From Paracoccus denitrificans (GTDB taxonomy: Bacteria; Pseudomonadota; Alphaproteobacteria; Rhodobacterales; Rhodobacteraceae), in contig VAFL01000002.1 in the NCBI GenBank assembly GCA_005768755.1, positions 1 to 64,000 on the forward strand: a stretch of 64,000 nt of DNA. The letters are read 5' to 3'. Numbering within the stretch: position 1 is the stretch's first letter; the number at the start of each line of letters is the position of its first letter. The position numbers and the translations under genes are program-made. Positions 25,233 through 33,884 of the stretch are shown here, piece after piece. The notes beneath the pieces were generated by a model. That model had not been told where the DNA came from, ran no database searches, and worked only from the letters and a program-made list of their open reading frames with translations.

Positions 25233-25805
25233 ATGATCCCACCGCTCGATCATTTTCTTGCCCCTCAGGCACAATCAGCGGTGATCGCGGGCACGTTTCT
25301 TGCGGCTGGCTGGTGGGTCGTTGCCTGGCAGAACCGCAAGCGCGATACCAAGCTTCGTGCAGAACGCGTCCGCGATGTGCAGCGCGCGCTGTTTGCAGAA
25401 ATCCGGGCTTACCTGGCGGTTCTGCAACGCGATCATATTGCCGAATACGGCGAGGAGATCGCAAAGCGAATCGAAACCGAGCGCAATTATTTTCCTGTCA
25501 TACCGACTGAACACAATGACGCGATATTCCGTGCCATTCTTGGCGAAATGCACATCCTGCCGCGCGATACGGTGGACCCGATCGTGTTATATTACAGTCA
25601 GTTGAATGCGATTGGTGCGATGATCGCGGATTTGCGGGCACTGGATCCGGCCAAAATAGGTCCCCGGCGCGCGGCAGCGATGTATCGCGATTATATCTCG
25701 ATGAAACTGGGCGCTATCGAATTGGGCGAAAGCGCACAGCTGGCGATCCAGTCAAACGTGGACGGTCGCGGAACGGTCAGTAACCCGGACGCGGGCCAGT
25801 CCTGA
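25233..25805 (+). CDS. Hypothetical membrane-anchored helical protein
   Basis: 190 residues. One N-terminal membrane segment at about 15-33 (SAVIAGTFLAAGWWVVAWQ), then a long charged helical region starting NRKRDTKLRAERVRDVQRAL that is probably cytoplasmic. The later part (VDPIVLYYSQLNAIGAMI) looks helical too. I do not recognise the family; the single anchor plus coiled region resembles other uncharacterised alphaproteobacterial proteins. It stands alone between a terminator and a convergent gene. Confidence 0.65.
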   Translation: MIPPLDHFLAPQAQSAVIAGTFLAAGWWVVAWQNRKRDTKLRAERVRDVQRALFAEIRAYLAVLQRDHIAEYGEEIAKRIETERNYFPVIPTEHNDAIFRAILGEMHILPRDTVDPIVLYYSQLNAIGAMIADLRALDPAKIGPRRAAAMYRDYISMKLGAIELGESAQLAIQSNVDGRGTVSNPDAGQS

Positions 25806-25898
25806 CCTTAATCGGCTTGGGCGCATAGGTTGCGGACATGACGCAATCTCCCTTTGGTTACGTCAATTATATACGCATCAGTGTGGATTTTGCAAGAA

Positions 25899-26426
25899 TC
25901 ACGGCATCAGGCGCGCGCGTCCGATTTCCTCGCGGCGCAAAGGGAACTTGTCGATCGCGCTGCTGATCTCGCGCACGCTCCACGGCTGGGGTTTGCGCTG
26001 CTTTACTTGCCCGTCCTTGTCGATGATGACCAATGAAAAGCCGCGCGGATGCAGCTTCTGCCGCCAGACACTGTTCGCGTCCGGGTCGGTGTCAGTAATC
26101 ACGACCACGTCACGTTCGGCCAAAGCTGCGGGGCGGCGCTGCAGGTCTTCCAACTGCAGCCGGAAGGCTGGGTCGGCAGCGGTATCGGCGAAGACCACAA
26201 CGGGTCGGGCCTGCCACAGAAACTCCTCTGGCGAGGATTCGGCAGCGGGCAGCACGTGCAGCACGGGCGCATCGCTCGGGCTGGTGGTTCTGGGGGCGGC
26301 GGATTGGGCCGCATCGACTTCGGCAGGCGACGGCGGATTGACGCGCGAGGGTGGCGACGGATCACCGCCCGAACCCATCGCGGCCACCAGCATGGCCGTC
26401 AAGACGATTGTGAAATATCTGCGCAT
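25899..26426 (-). CDS. DUF4174 domain exported protein
   Basis: 175 residues from ATG 26426, with a signal peptide (about 1-18) and a low-complexity Pro/Ser/Ala linker to about residue 55. The DUF4174 domain then follows: FLWQARPVVVFADTAADP, ERDVVVITDTDP, HPRGFSLVIIDKDGQVK. Members have a thioredoxin-like layout without a CxxC motif, and no role is established. A longer frame from 26456 adds ten residues before the signal peptide. It is convergent with the gene upstream. Confidence 0.82.
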   Translation of the reverse strand: MRRYFTIVLTAMLVAAMGSGGDPSPPSRVNPPSPAEVDAAQSAAPRTTSPSDAPVLHVLPAAESSPEEFLWQARPVVVFADTAADPAFRLQLEDLQRRPAALAERDVVVITDTDPDANSVWRQKLHPRGFSLVIIDKDGQVKQRKPQPWSVREISSAIDKFPLRREEIGRARLMP

Positions 26427-26536
26427 CAGTTTCCCTTCTGTCCTGAATATAAGCAATCCGACCGCAAGCGGAAGGACAGGTCGCGTCCGATAATTTCGGG
26501 CTAGAGGCCGCGTGCAGGACAGGCTACCAACTTCGC

Positions 26537-27055
26537 ATGAGCATTTCCCGCGCCCCTGCCCGCCTGCCGGATGATTTCGCCGCCGAACTGGGTCACGCCA
26601 TTTCCGGCTTCGGCTTTCTGGAAGAAGCGCTGAAACGCGCCATCTTCGCGTTGTCGCGCACAGGACTTGGCAAACGGCCCGACGACCGCGCGCTGGCAGC
26701 CTGGCTGCACCGGATGGAAGATATTGCCGATGACACGCTTGGCACGCTGATTGACCAGTTCATAAAGCAAATGGGCAATGCCAGGCTGAAAGGCCGCGAC
26801 GAACTTTCCGGCGACCTGCGCCGCATTCGCCGCGACCGAAACATGTTGTGCCACGCCTCCTGGAAGCCGACCGAGGCGTCGGGGCGCTGGCATCCGTCCT
26901 TCCTGAATACCAAGGGCGAAACATTCCCCGGCGATCTGGGCATCGAAGATCTGACTGCAATCCATACCCGGACACTTGATGCGGCCGCGCGAATCGTGGG
27001 CATCATGCGAAGGACCGGGATCGAGGGCGAGTGGGTCGGCCATGACGAAGACTGA
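26537..27055 (+). CDS. Hypothetical helical protein with HEPN-like RNxxxH motif
   Basis: The 172-residue protein is predicted all-helical. RRDRNMLCHASW contains Arg101-Asn102-x3-His106, the RNxxxH pattern of HEPN ribonucleases, preceded by long helices (FGFLEEALKRAIFALSR, EDIADDTLGTLIDQF) as HEPN domains are. No signal peptide or membrane segment is present. The motif could equally be a shared helix-turn with no RNase role. A membrane hydrolase-type gene begins three bases after its stop, so they are very likely one unit. Function is inferred only. Confidence 0.6.
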   Translation: MSISRAPARLPDDFAAELGHAISGFGFLEEALKRAIFALSRTGLGKRPDDRALAAWLHRMEDIADDTLGTLIDQFIKQMGNARLKGRDELSGDLRRIRRDRNMLCHASWKPTEASGRWHPSFLNTKGETFPGDLGIEDLTAIHTRTLDAAARIVGIMRRTGIEGEWVGHDED

Positions 27056-27058
27056 AGG

Positions 27059-27559
27059 ATGCTGATTGCGCATCTGCCGTCGGGCTATCTTCTGGGCCGG
27101 GCTGCGGCAGCGCGCGGGCTGGCGATGGGGGCCGCACTTCTGGGATCGGTTGCGCCCGATTTCGACATGCTGTGGTTTCATCTGGTCGATCAGCGCCAGA
27201 CCCATCATCACGAATACTGGCCGCATGTGCCGGGCTTCTGGCTGATCGTCGCTCTGCTGGTCCTGCCCGTCCTGCGCCTTGCCGCGCCGCGCCTGTTGCG
27301 TCCCGCGATCCTGTTCCTGGCCGCCGTCTTCCTGCATCTGGTGCTGGATACCCTGGTCGGCGGGATCATGTGGCTCTGGCCTTTCGATGACCGGCTGATC
27401 ACGCTGACGGTGGTGCCCGCACGCCATGACCACTGGATCATCAGCTTCATGATGCATTGGAGCTTTCTGGCAGAAATCGCCATTACCGCCGCCGGGATCT
27501 GGCTGTTGATGCGCGACCTGATGCGCTGGCGCGTTGCAACGACGCCCGGCTCGCGCTAA
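27059..27559 (+). CDS. YdjM-like membrane metal-dependent hydrolase
   Basis: Membrane protein of 166 residues with about four hydrophobic segments. Histidine and aspartate residues lie where the YdjM/YfhO-type family binds metal: His5 in IAHLPSGYLLG, Asp34 and Asp36 in VAPDFDMLW, and HHHEYWPH near 49-56; HLVLDTLVGG follows. E. coli YdjM is LexA-regulated, but I see no LexA box upstream here. It abuts the HEPN-like gene. The substrate is unknown. Confidence 0.8.
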   Translation: MLIAHLPSGYLLGRAAAARGLAMGAALLGSVAPDFDMLWFHLVDQRQTHHHEYWPHVPGFWLIVALLVLPVLRLAAPRLLRPAILFLAAVFLHLVLDTLVGGIMWLWPFDDRLITLTVVPARHDHWIISFMMHWSFLAEIAITAAGIWLLMRDLMRWRVATTPGSR

Positions 27560-27590
27560 CAGGCACGGCAAGCGAAAAAACGAGGCTCTC

Positions 27591-28877
27591 ATGTCCGCCC
27601 CCCTTCGGCTTGGTATCGCCGGGCTTGGCACCGTTGGGATCGGTGTCATCAAGATCATCCAGAAACATGCCGATCTGCTGACGGCACGGTCGGGTCGTCC
27701 TGTCACCATCAGCGCGATCAGTGCACGTGACCGTATGAAGAACCGTGACGCGGATATTTCGTCTTACGCATGGGTCGAGGATCCGATTGAACTGGCCACC
27801 CGCGATGATGTCGATGTCTATGTCGAATTGATTGGCGGCTATGAAGGTGTCGCGCGCGCCTCGGTCGAGGCAGCGCTGAAGGCAGGCAAGGATGTCGTGA
27901 CTGCCAACAAGGCGCTTCTGGCCATTCACGGGCAGGATCTTGCGCAGATGGCCGAGGACACCGGCCGTGTGATCCGCTTCGAGGCGGCTGTCGCAGGTGG
28001 AATACCGATCATCAAATCGATGACCGAATCCATGGCAGGCAACCGGATCAGCCGGGTCATGGGCGTCATGAACGGCACCTGCAACTATATCCTGACCCGG
28101 ATGGAAAGCGGCGGCCTGCCTTACGAGGACGTGTTCGAGGAAGCCCGTCAGCTTGGATATCTGGAAGCCGATCCGACGCTGGATGTGGGTGGGATCGACG
28201 CCAGCCACAAGCTGGCGATCCTGTCATCCATCGCTTTCGGCACCCAAGTGGATTTCGGCGCAGTCGAGATCGAGGGGATCGAGCGTGTAAGCATCGACGA
28301 TATCCGTCGCGCCGCCGATATGGGTTACCGCATCAAACTGCTTGGCGTGGCCCAGATGACAGGCCGCGGACTGGAACAGCGCATGTCGCCCTGTCTGGTC
28401 CCCGCCGACAGCCCGCTGGGTCAGTTACAGGGCGGCACCAACATGGTGGTGATCGAAGGCGACAGTGTCGGTCAGATCGTGTTGCGTGGTGCGGGCGCAG
28501 GCGAAGGCCCGACGGCAAGCGCGGTCATGTCCGATGTGGTCGAGTTGGCGCGCGGTGTGCGCATTCCGGTCTTTGGCGAACCGGCGGCCCGGCTTACCCG
28601 CGCCCAGCCCGCGCGCACAGCCGTTCCGGCCGCCTATTATCTGCGGCTCGCGCTGCTGGACAAGCCCGGCGCGCTGGCAAAGGTGGCGGCGGTCCTGGGC
28701 GATGCCGGCATCTCGATCCACCGGATGCGGCAATATGATCATGAGGGCGGATCGGCCCCGGTCCTGATCGTGACCCACAAGACAACCCCTGACGCCATCG
28801 ACCATGCCATCGAGATGCTGCCGAAAACCGGCGTTATCGCGGAAGATCCGGTCGAATTGCGGATCGAGGAAGTCTGA
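27591..28877 (+). CDS. hom: Homoserine dehydrogenase
   Basis: This enzyme reduces aspartate semialdehyde to homoserine, toward methionine, threonine and isoleucine. 428 residues from ATG 27591. The NAD(P)-binding loop is GLGTVGIGV near 9-17. Substrate-binding sequence includes VTANKALLA, VMNGTCNYILT and GYLEADPTLDVGGIDASHKLAIL. A C-terminal ACT domain (about 345-428) suggests amino acid feedback. The 32-bp gap to the YdjM-like gene is short, and a common promoter is possible. Confidence 0.96.
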   Translation: MSAPLRLGIAGLGTVGIGVIKIIQKHADLLTARSGRPVTISAISARDRMKNRDADISSYAWVEDPIELATRDDVDVYVELIGGYEGVARASVEAALKAGKDVVTANKALLAIHGQDLAQMAEDTGRVIRFEAAVAGGIPIIKSMTESMAGNRISRVMGVMNGTCNYILTRMESGGLPYEDVFEEARQLGYLEADPTLDVGGIDASHKLAILSSIAFGTQVDFGAVEIEGIERVSIDDIRRAADMGYRIKLLGVAQMTGRGLEQRMSPCLVPADSPLGQLQGGTNMVVIEGDSVGQIVLRGAGAGEGPTASAVMSDVVELARGVRIPVFGEPAARLTRAQPARTAVPAAYYLRLALLDKPGALAKVAAVLGDAGISIHRMRQYDHEGGSAPVLIVTHKTTPDAIDHAIEMLPKTGVIAEDPVELRIEEV

Positions 28878-28949
28878 TCACGCCAGCACGCGCGGCCCAG
28901 GGGGGTCGCTGCAGTGTTGCTGCATGAATGATTGTGCTAGCCTTCCGCC

Positions 28950-29294
28950 ATGAGTCGAAAGCTGGTCAACAAGATTGCGGGCGCATTTGCCGGGGCGGAA
29001 CTGTCCGATCCCTGGGGCGGCGGTCATGATTGCTGGAAAGTGGGCGGCAAGATCTTCGCGCTGATCGGCGCGATGGAAGAACGGGTGTCGGTCAAGTGCG
29101 ACAGCGTGGAAACAGCAGATATGCTGATCGACGCGGGAATTGCGAAGAAGGCGCCCTATATGCATCGCAGCTGGGTCTCGCTGGATTGCGATGCGCCGCG
29201 CGATGAGTTGGAGCATCGGATCAGGCAGTCTTATCTGATCATCCGCGCCAGCCTGCCGAAAAAGGTTGAGGCCGGACTGGCGCCCGCGGGTTAG
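28950..29294 (+). CDS. MmcQ/YjbR family protein
   Basis: 114-residue protein with the YjbR/CyaY-like fold. The family pattern is GGGHDCWKVGGKIFALIG followed by ERVSVKCD and the Trp in SWVSLDC. Members were once described as DNA-binding, but no activity is established for most. It is single and convergent with the transporter genes downstream. A short GC-rich stem spans its stop codon (CGCCCG 29281-29286 with CGGGCG 29297-29302), without a T-run. Confidence 0.85.
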   Translation: MSRKLVNKIAGAFAGAELSDPWGGGHDCWKVGGKIFALIGAMEERVSVKCDSVETADMLIDAGIAKKAPYMHRSWVSLDCDAPRDELEHRIRQSYLIIRASLPKKVEAGLAPAG

Positions 29295-29313
29295 CCCGGG
29301 CGCGGCCCGCGCA

Positions 29314-30522
29314 TCAGCGGAACAGGATCAGGCTGGAGGGCGACCAGCCGACCGTGCCGCGCGTCCCCACATTCGGAATGTCGCGGCCAAAGACATTGCG
29401 CATCGAGATGCGGACGGGTTCCGACTGGGTTCCGTCTTCCTCGTCCAGACGGACATCGTAATAGGTCATGTCACCGTAATAGACGACCTCGTCGATGGTG
29501 CCGCCATTCTGGCGCGGCGCTGTCTGGGTCTGCCCTTCGGGGAAAATGCTGACGGCCTCGGGACGGAAGCCGATCACAGGGGTGGAATCTTCGTTGTTAT
29601 GAGCGACCTGTGAGTGGTTCAGTTCGATTTCTCCCAGCCCCTCGACATCGACACGTACAGTGTCGCCGGTTTCCGACAGAATGGTTGCGGGCAGGAAGTT
29701 CATCACCCCGATGAAATCCGCCACGCGCCGGCTGACCGGGCGTGCATAAAGCGATTCCGGTTCGTCAAGCTGGGCAATCTGGCCTTCGAACATGACCGCG
29801 ATGCGGTCGGACATGACAAGGGCTTCTTCCTGATCATGCGTGACCAGCACGAAGGTGATGCCGACCTGACGTTGCAGCTTGATCAGTTCGACCTGCATCT
29901 GCTCGCGCATCTTGCGGTCGAGTGCGGACAGCGGCTCGTCCAGCAGCAGCACCTTGGGCTTCAGGATCAGCGCGCGCGCCAGTGCCACGCGCTGACGCTG
30001 ACCACCGGACAGGGCATGGGCCGCGCGGCTGCCATAGCCCGACAGGCCGACCATCTTCAGCGCTTCCTCGACCGCAGCCGCCTTGTCCGCCCTGGGACGC
30101 GGATCGCGCCGCAGGCCGAAGGCCACGTTTTCGGCCACTGTCAGATGGGGAAAGATGGCATAGGACTGAAACACCATGTTGGTCGGCCGCTTGTTGGCGG
30201 GCACATCCGCCATATCCTTGCTGTCGATCAGAACCACGCCCGAGGAGATGTGTTCAAACCCCGCGATGGTGCGCAGAAGCGTCGTCTTCCCGCAGCCAGA
30301 CGGGCCGAGAAGCGAGAAGAATTCGCCTTCGCGTATATCCAGGTCGATGCCACGCAGGGCGTGGTAATCACCGTAATACTTGTGCACCTCGCGGCATTCG
30401 ATCATCGGGCGCGCGGCCTGCAGTTCGGCATAACGGTTTGCTGATTTCGCGTTGCGCGGCGCCCCGGACCTGGTCGCGGATGCCACCGGCTCCATCATGA
30501 CTGCTTTTGTCGTTTCGGTCAC
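29314..30522 (-). CDS. PotA/FbpC-like ABC transporter ATP-binding protein
   Basis: ATPase of a polyamine-type importer, 402 residues, last of three genes overlapping by four bases each. Walker A is GPSGCGKTT, the signature is ALSGGQRQRVALARAL and Walker B is VLLLDEPLSALD, with a C-terminal TOBE domain (about 300-402). The first 39 residues precede the usual start of the ATPase fold, so translation may begin at Met9, Met10 or Met40. No binding protein gene lies with it. Substrate is inferred from family only. Confidence 0.88.
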   Translation of the reverse strand: MTETTKAVMMEPVASATRSGAPRNAKSANRYAELQAARPMIECREVHKYYGDYHALRGIDLDIREGEFFSLLGPSGCGKTTLLRTIAGFEHISSGVVLIDSKDMADVPANKRPTNMVFQSYAIFPHLTVAENVAFGLRRDPRPRADKAAAVEEALKMVGLSGYGSRAAHALSGGQRQRVALARALILKPKVLLLDEPLSALDRKMREQMQVELIKLQRQVGITFVLVTHDQEEALVMSDRIAVMFEGQIAQLDEPESLYARPVSRRVADFIGVMNFLPATILSETGDTVRVDVEGLGEIELNHSQVAHNNEDSTPVIGFRPEAVSIFPEGQTQTAPRQNGGTIDEVVYYGDMTYYDVRLDEEDGTQSEPVRISMRNVFGRDIPNVGTRGTVGWSPSSLILFR

Positions 30523-31325
30523 AGGAAACCCCCATGGTCTTGTCGGCCGGTCCGGGCAACGCCGCGGCGGCGGAAATATTCGGCAATGGCCAGCAACAGG
30601 ATCGACATCAGCACCAGAACGGTGCCAAGCGCCATGATGACCGGCACGGATTTCGGAAAGCGAAGCTGGCTGAAGATATAGGTCGGAAGCGTCGGCTCGT
30701 TCCCGGCAAGGAAGAAGGCGATGATGAATTCATCAAGCGAGATCGTGAAGCTCATCAGCAGGGACGATATGATGCCGGGCATCACCAGCGGCAGGATCAC
30801 CAGCCGGAATGCACTGAACTTCGTCTCGCCCAGATCATAGGCAGCTTCTTCCAGTGACTTATCAAGGCTGTTGAAGGCGGTCGACAGGATGGCGATCGCA
30901 TAGGGCATGCAGATCAGCGTATGGCCAAGGATCACCGTGAAGATCGACAGGCCCACGCCGGCGCCCAGAAGCACGACTAGCAGCGACATGGCGACGATGA
31001 TTTCGGGCAGGACAAGCGGCAGCATGATCAATCCCATGATACCGGACTTGGCGGGAAAATTGTACCGCGTGGTCGCCCTCGCCGCGAAGATGCCAAGGGT
31101 TGTTGCGAAGATGGCTGAACTGAAGGCAATGATCAGCGAATTCGTGAAGGCCCGGCGCAATGTCTCGTTCTGCGACATCTGGACGAACCATTCCGTCGTG
31201 AAGCCCTTCAGCGGAAAGGCAATGATGGTGCCGTTGTTGAACGCGAATAGCGGCAGGATCAGGATCGGGGCATACAGGAAGATAAGATAGGCGATCGCAT
31301 AGATCCGCAGGCCCTGCCCTTTCAT
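30519..31325 (-). CDS. PotC-like ABC transporter permease
   Basis: Inner-membrane permease of 268 residues with six hydrophobic segments. The conserved cytoplasmic loop EEAAYDLGETKFSAFRLVILP is the EAA motif that contacts the ATPase, and PLVMPGIISSLLMSF follows. The architecture matches PotC/YdcV of spermidine or putrescine importers. It overlaps its ATPase downstream and the other permease upstream by four bases. Confidence 0.88.
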   Translation of the reverse strand: MKGQGLRIYAIAYLIFLYAPILILPLFAFNNGTIIAFPLKGFTTEWFVQMSQNETLRRAFTNSLIIAFSSAIFATTLGIFAARATTRYNFPAKSGIMGLIMLPLVLPEIIVAMSLLVVLLGAGVGLSIFTVILGHTLICMPYAIAILSTAFNSLDKSLEEAAYDLGETKFSAFRLVILPLVMPGIISSLLMSFTISLDEFIIAFFLAGNEPTLPTYIFSQLRFPKSVPVIMALGTVLVLMSILLLAIAEYFRRRGVARTGRQDHGGFL

Positions 31326-32200
31326 TGCCGCACCTTCAGGAAACGCCGGTTCAGGAACAGGAAGATGACGCTGACAATGGCGACGATCAGCATCGCCGTC
31401 ACCGCAAGCGCCGAACCCATCGGCCGGTTATCCAGCGCCAGCATATTGGCCTGCACCATATTGGCGATCATGGGGGTCTTGCCGCCGCCAATCAGCTCGG
31501 GCGTGACATAATCGCCGATGGTCGGAATGAAAACGATCAGGGTGGCCGCGACCACGCCGGGCATGGCCAGCGGCAAGGTCACCCGCCAGAAGGTCATCAG
31601 TTTCGATTCGCCCAGATCCTGCCCGGCCTCCAACAGGGACCGGTCGATCTTTTCCAGGGCGACATAGATCGGCAGGATGGCGAAAGGCGCATAGGCATGG
31701 GCCAGCGTGATGACCATGGCCTGGACATTGTAAAGCATGTTGCCAAAGGGCGATTCCTGAACGAACGGCAACGCGGTCATGATCGAGTTTACGACGCCGT
31801 TTTCCGCCAGAATCGCTTTCCACAGAAACACCCGGATCAGGTAAGAGGTCCAGAACGGGATGGTGATCAGGAACAGCCACATGGCCTTGCGGTCAGGCTT
31901 GACCATGAAGGACAAGAAGTAGGCGACCGGAAAGGCCAGAACGACCGTCACCAAGGTCACCAGCATGGCAACAACGACGGATCGCAGCATCACCTTGTGG
32001 AAAACGGGGTCGCTGAACACCGCCCGATAATTGTCCAGCGTGAACTCGTGGATGACCTTGAGATAGTCGTCCTTGAAGAACGAATACGCCAGAATCGTCA
32101 ACAAAGGCGCCGCCAGCATAAGCAGCGCGTAAATCAACGGAGGCGAAATCATCGCCATTCCCTGACGCGCCTCGGCGTCGAAACGGGTTGCGGACATCAT
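31322..32200 (-). CDS. PotB-like ABC transporter permease
   Basis: 292 residues, six hydrophobic segments, EAA loop LEAGQDLGESKLMTFWRVTLP. The N-terminus (RQGMAMISPPLIYALLMLA) and the periplasmic loops fit PotB/PotH. It is the first gene of the three-gene unit, and the 255 bp upstream is shared with a divergent TRAP binding-protein gene. Absence of the usual PotD/PotF gene in the unit is noted under findings. Confidence 0.88.
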   Translation of the reverse strand: MMSATRFDAEARQGMAMISPPLIYALLMLAAPLLTILAYSFFKDDYLKVIHEFTLDNYRAVFSDPVFHKVMLRSVVVAMLVTLVTVVLAFPVAYFLSFMVKPDRKAMWLFLITIPFWTSYLIRVFLWKAILAENGVVNSIMTALPFVQESPFGNMLYNVQAMVITLAHAYAPFAILPIYVALEKIDRSLLEAGQDLGESKLMTFWRVTLPLAMPGVVAATLIVFIPTIGDYVTPELIGGGKTPMIANMVQANMLALDNRPMGSALAVTAMLIVAIVSVIFLFLNRRFLKVRQ

Positions 32201-32420
32201 TTCTCCCTAAGGCGCGGCGATTGGCCGAGTTTATAAAGCTGTGGCCGGGATGAAAAGGCGCGATTCCGCCCGGGCCGCGTCTTCGCCATGAAATGCCCCT
32301 CGCGTAAGCAGCACCATCAGAGTGACCAAGGGGTAAGTCTTGCCATGTCACGGAAATTTTCGGCCGGGCAAGGTCTTTGATCTCGACACGAGGGCGGCGT
32401 CTATGCACATTACTTTCCAA

Positions 32421-32441
32421 GCGGGGCCAATCGAACCCCGC
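32421..32441 (+). promoter_or_regulatory. Hairpin before the TRAP binding-protein ribosome site
   Basis: GCGGGG at 32421-32426 pairs with CCCCGC at 32436-32441 around a nine-base loop, followed closely by GTGGAGGA and ATG 32456. No T-run follows, so it is not a terminator. A translation or stability role is a guess. Confidence 0.35.
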
Positions 32442-32455
32442 GTTGTGGAGGATAC

Positions 32456-33580
32456 ATGACCGATAAATCCAAACTCGACCGCCGTCGCTTTCTGACCACG
32501 GCGACGATCGGCGGGGCGTCCGCAGCTGCCGCAACCACGCTTGCAGCGCCGGCCATTGCCCAGGAATCGCCAACGATCAACTGGCGACTGACCTCGTCTT
32601 TCCCGAAATCGCTCGACACCATTTACGGTGGTGCCGAAGTTCTGGCCAACAGGGTCAGCGAAGCGACCGAGGGCAAGTTCGTCATCCAGCCCTTCGCCGC
32701 AGGCGAGATCGTCCCGGGCCTGCAAGCCGCCGATGCCGCCAGTGAAGGCACCGTCGATTGCTGTCACACGGTTTCCTATTACTACTGGGGCAAGGACCCG
32801 GCCTGGGCCCTTGGCGCCGCCGTGCCGTTCGGCCTGTCTGCGCGTGCGCACAACGCCTGGCAGTATCATGGCGGCGGCATCGACATGTTCAACGAATTCA
32901 TGGCCACCCAGAACCTGTTCGCGCTGCCCGGCGGCAACACAGGCGTCCAGATGGGCGGTTGGTACCGCAAGGAAATCAAAACGGTCGAAGACCTGCAGGG
33001 CCTCAAGGTCCGCATCGGCGGCTTTGCCGGCGCCGTAGCTGAAAAACTGGGCGTCGTGCCTCAGCAGATCGCGGGTGGCGACATTTACCCGGCGCTGGAA
33101 AAAGGCACCATCGACGGCGCCGAATGGGTCGGCCCCTACGATGACCAGAAGCTGGGCTTTGCCAAGGTTGCGCCCTATTACTACTACCCGGGCTGGTGGG
33201 AAGGCGGGCCGACGGTTCACTTCATGTTCAACAAGGAACGCTATGACGCGCTTCCGGCGCATTACCAGTCGATCCTGCGTTCGTGCTGTCAGGCAACCGA
33301 CGCCGACATGCTGCAGAAATATGACTGGAAGAACCCGACCGCGCTGAAGGAACTGGTTGCCAGCGGCGCCAAACTGATGCCCTTCCCGCCCGAGGTGATG
33401 GAAGCATTCTTCGTCGCCGCGAACGAGGTTTATACCGAACTCGACGCTTCGAACGAAAACTGGAAGAAGATCTGGGAATCGATCAAGGCCTTCCGCAACG
33501 ACTGGTATCTGTACAACCAGACTGCGGAATACACCTATGACACGTTCATGATGATCCAGCAGCGCGGCAACAAGCTGTAA
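32456..33580 (+). CDS. TRAP transporter solute-binding protein (DctP family), orphan
   Basis: Periplasmic receptor of 374 residues. The N-terminus has a Tat-type signal, RRRFLTTA near 9-16, cleaved after APAIAQ. Body sequence such as WRLTSSFPKSLDTIYGGAE, VRIGGFAGAVAEKLGVVP and GTIDGAEWVGPYDDQKLGF resembles the TakP/DctP group that binds keto acids and other carboxylates. No DctQ or DctM membrane gene lies nearby; the adjacent transporter is an ABC type on the other strand. It is closed by its own terminator. Confidence 0.93.
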   Translation: MTDKSKLDRRRFLTTATIGGASAAAATTLAAPAIAQESPTINWRLTSSFPKSLDTIYGGAEVLANRVSEATEGKFVIQPFAAGEIVPGLQAADAASEGTVDCCHTVSYYYWGKDPAWALGAAVPFGLSARAHNAWQYHGGGIDMFNEFMATQNLFALPGGNTGVQMGGWYRKEIKTVEDLQGLKVRIGGFAGAVAEKLGVVPQQIAGGDIYPALEKGTIDGAEWVGPYDDQKLGFAKVAPYYYYPGWWEGGPTVHFMFNKERYDALPAHYQSILRSCCQATDADMLQKYDWKNPTALKELVASGAKLMPFPPEVMEAFFVAANEVYTELDASNENWKKIWESIKAFRNDWYLYNQTAEYTYDTFMMIQQRGNKL

Positions 33581-33598
33581 GGCTTCCACCCCTGAACA

Positions 33599-33632
33599 TG
33601 CACCGCCGGTCTTGTTGCCGGCGGTGCTTTCG
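33599..33632 (+). terminator. Rho-independent terminator after TRAP receptor gene
   Basis: CACCGCCGG (33601-33609) pairs with CCGGCGGTG (33618-33626) over nine bases with an eight-base loop, followed by CTTTCGTTT. It lies 20 bp after the stop. Confidence 0.87.
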
Positions 33633-33884
33633 TTTCCGGACGTCCGCAGCGCCGTGGTCTGCAATGGCAACGGGCCTGACGGACTTCTTGCGGCACGCGG
33701 GCCGAATGGTCAGCCGATCCCGTTCAAGGAATTGACCGTTACGGATTGGGCCGATCGCCATCATCTGTGCGGCTTTGTTGACGAAGGCACAGACTTCCTC
33801 TTTTCAAGCCGTCTAATCCCTGCTATGCGCGCGCCTTCGGTCTCACCCTTGGAGGAGACCGCGTATACATGAAAGGGAAATATC
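33633..33884. other. Intergenic stretch and rplY leader
   Basis: After the terminator no real gene is seen up to rplY. A plus-strand open frame (33612-33872) starts inside the terminator and ends in the rplY leader, so I leave it out. TTGACG at 33778-33783 is a possible -35 element with no clear -10 partner. GGTCTC (33839-33844) pairs with GAGACC (33855-33860) over a ten-base loop, giving a leader hairpin just before rplY. Confidence 0.5.

Noticed and set aside
33612..33872. 86-codon plus-strand frame between the TRAP receptor gene and rplY
   Set aside because: It starts inside the terminator hairpin and ends in the rplY leader, with no ribosome site.
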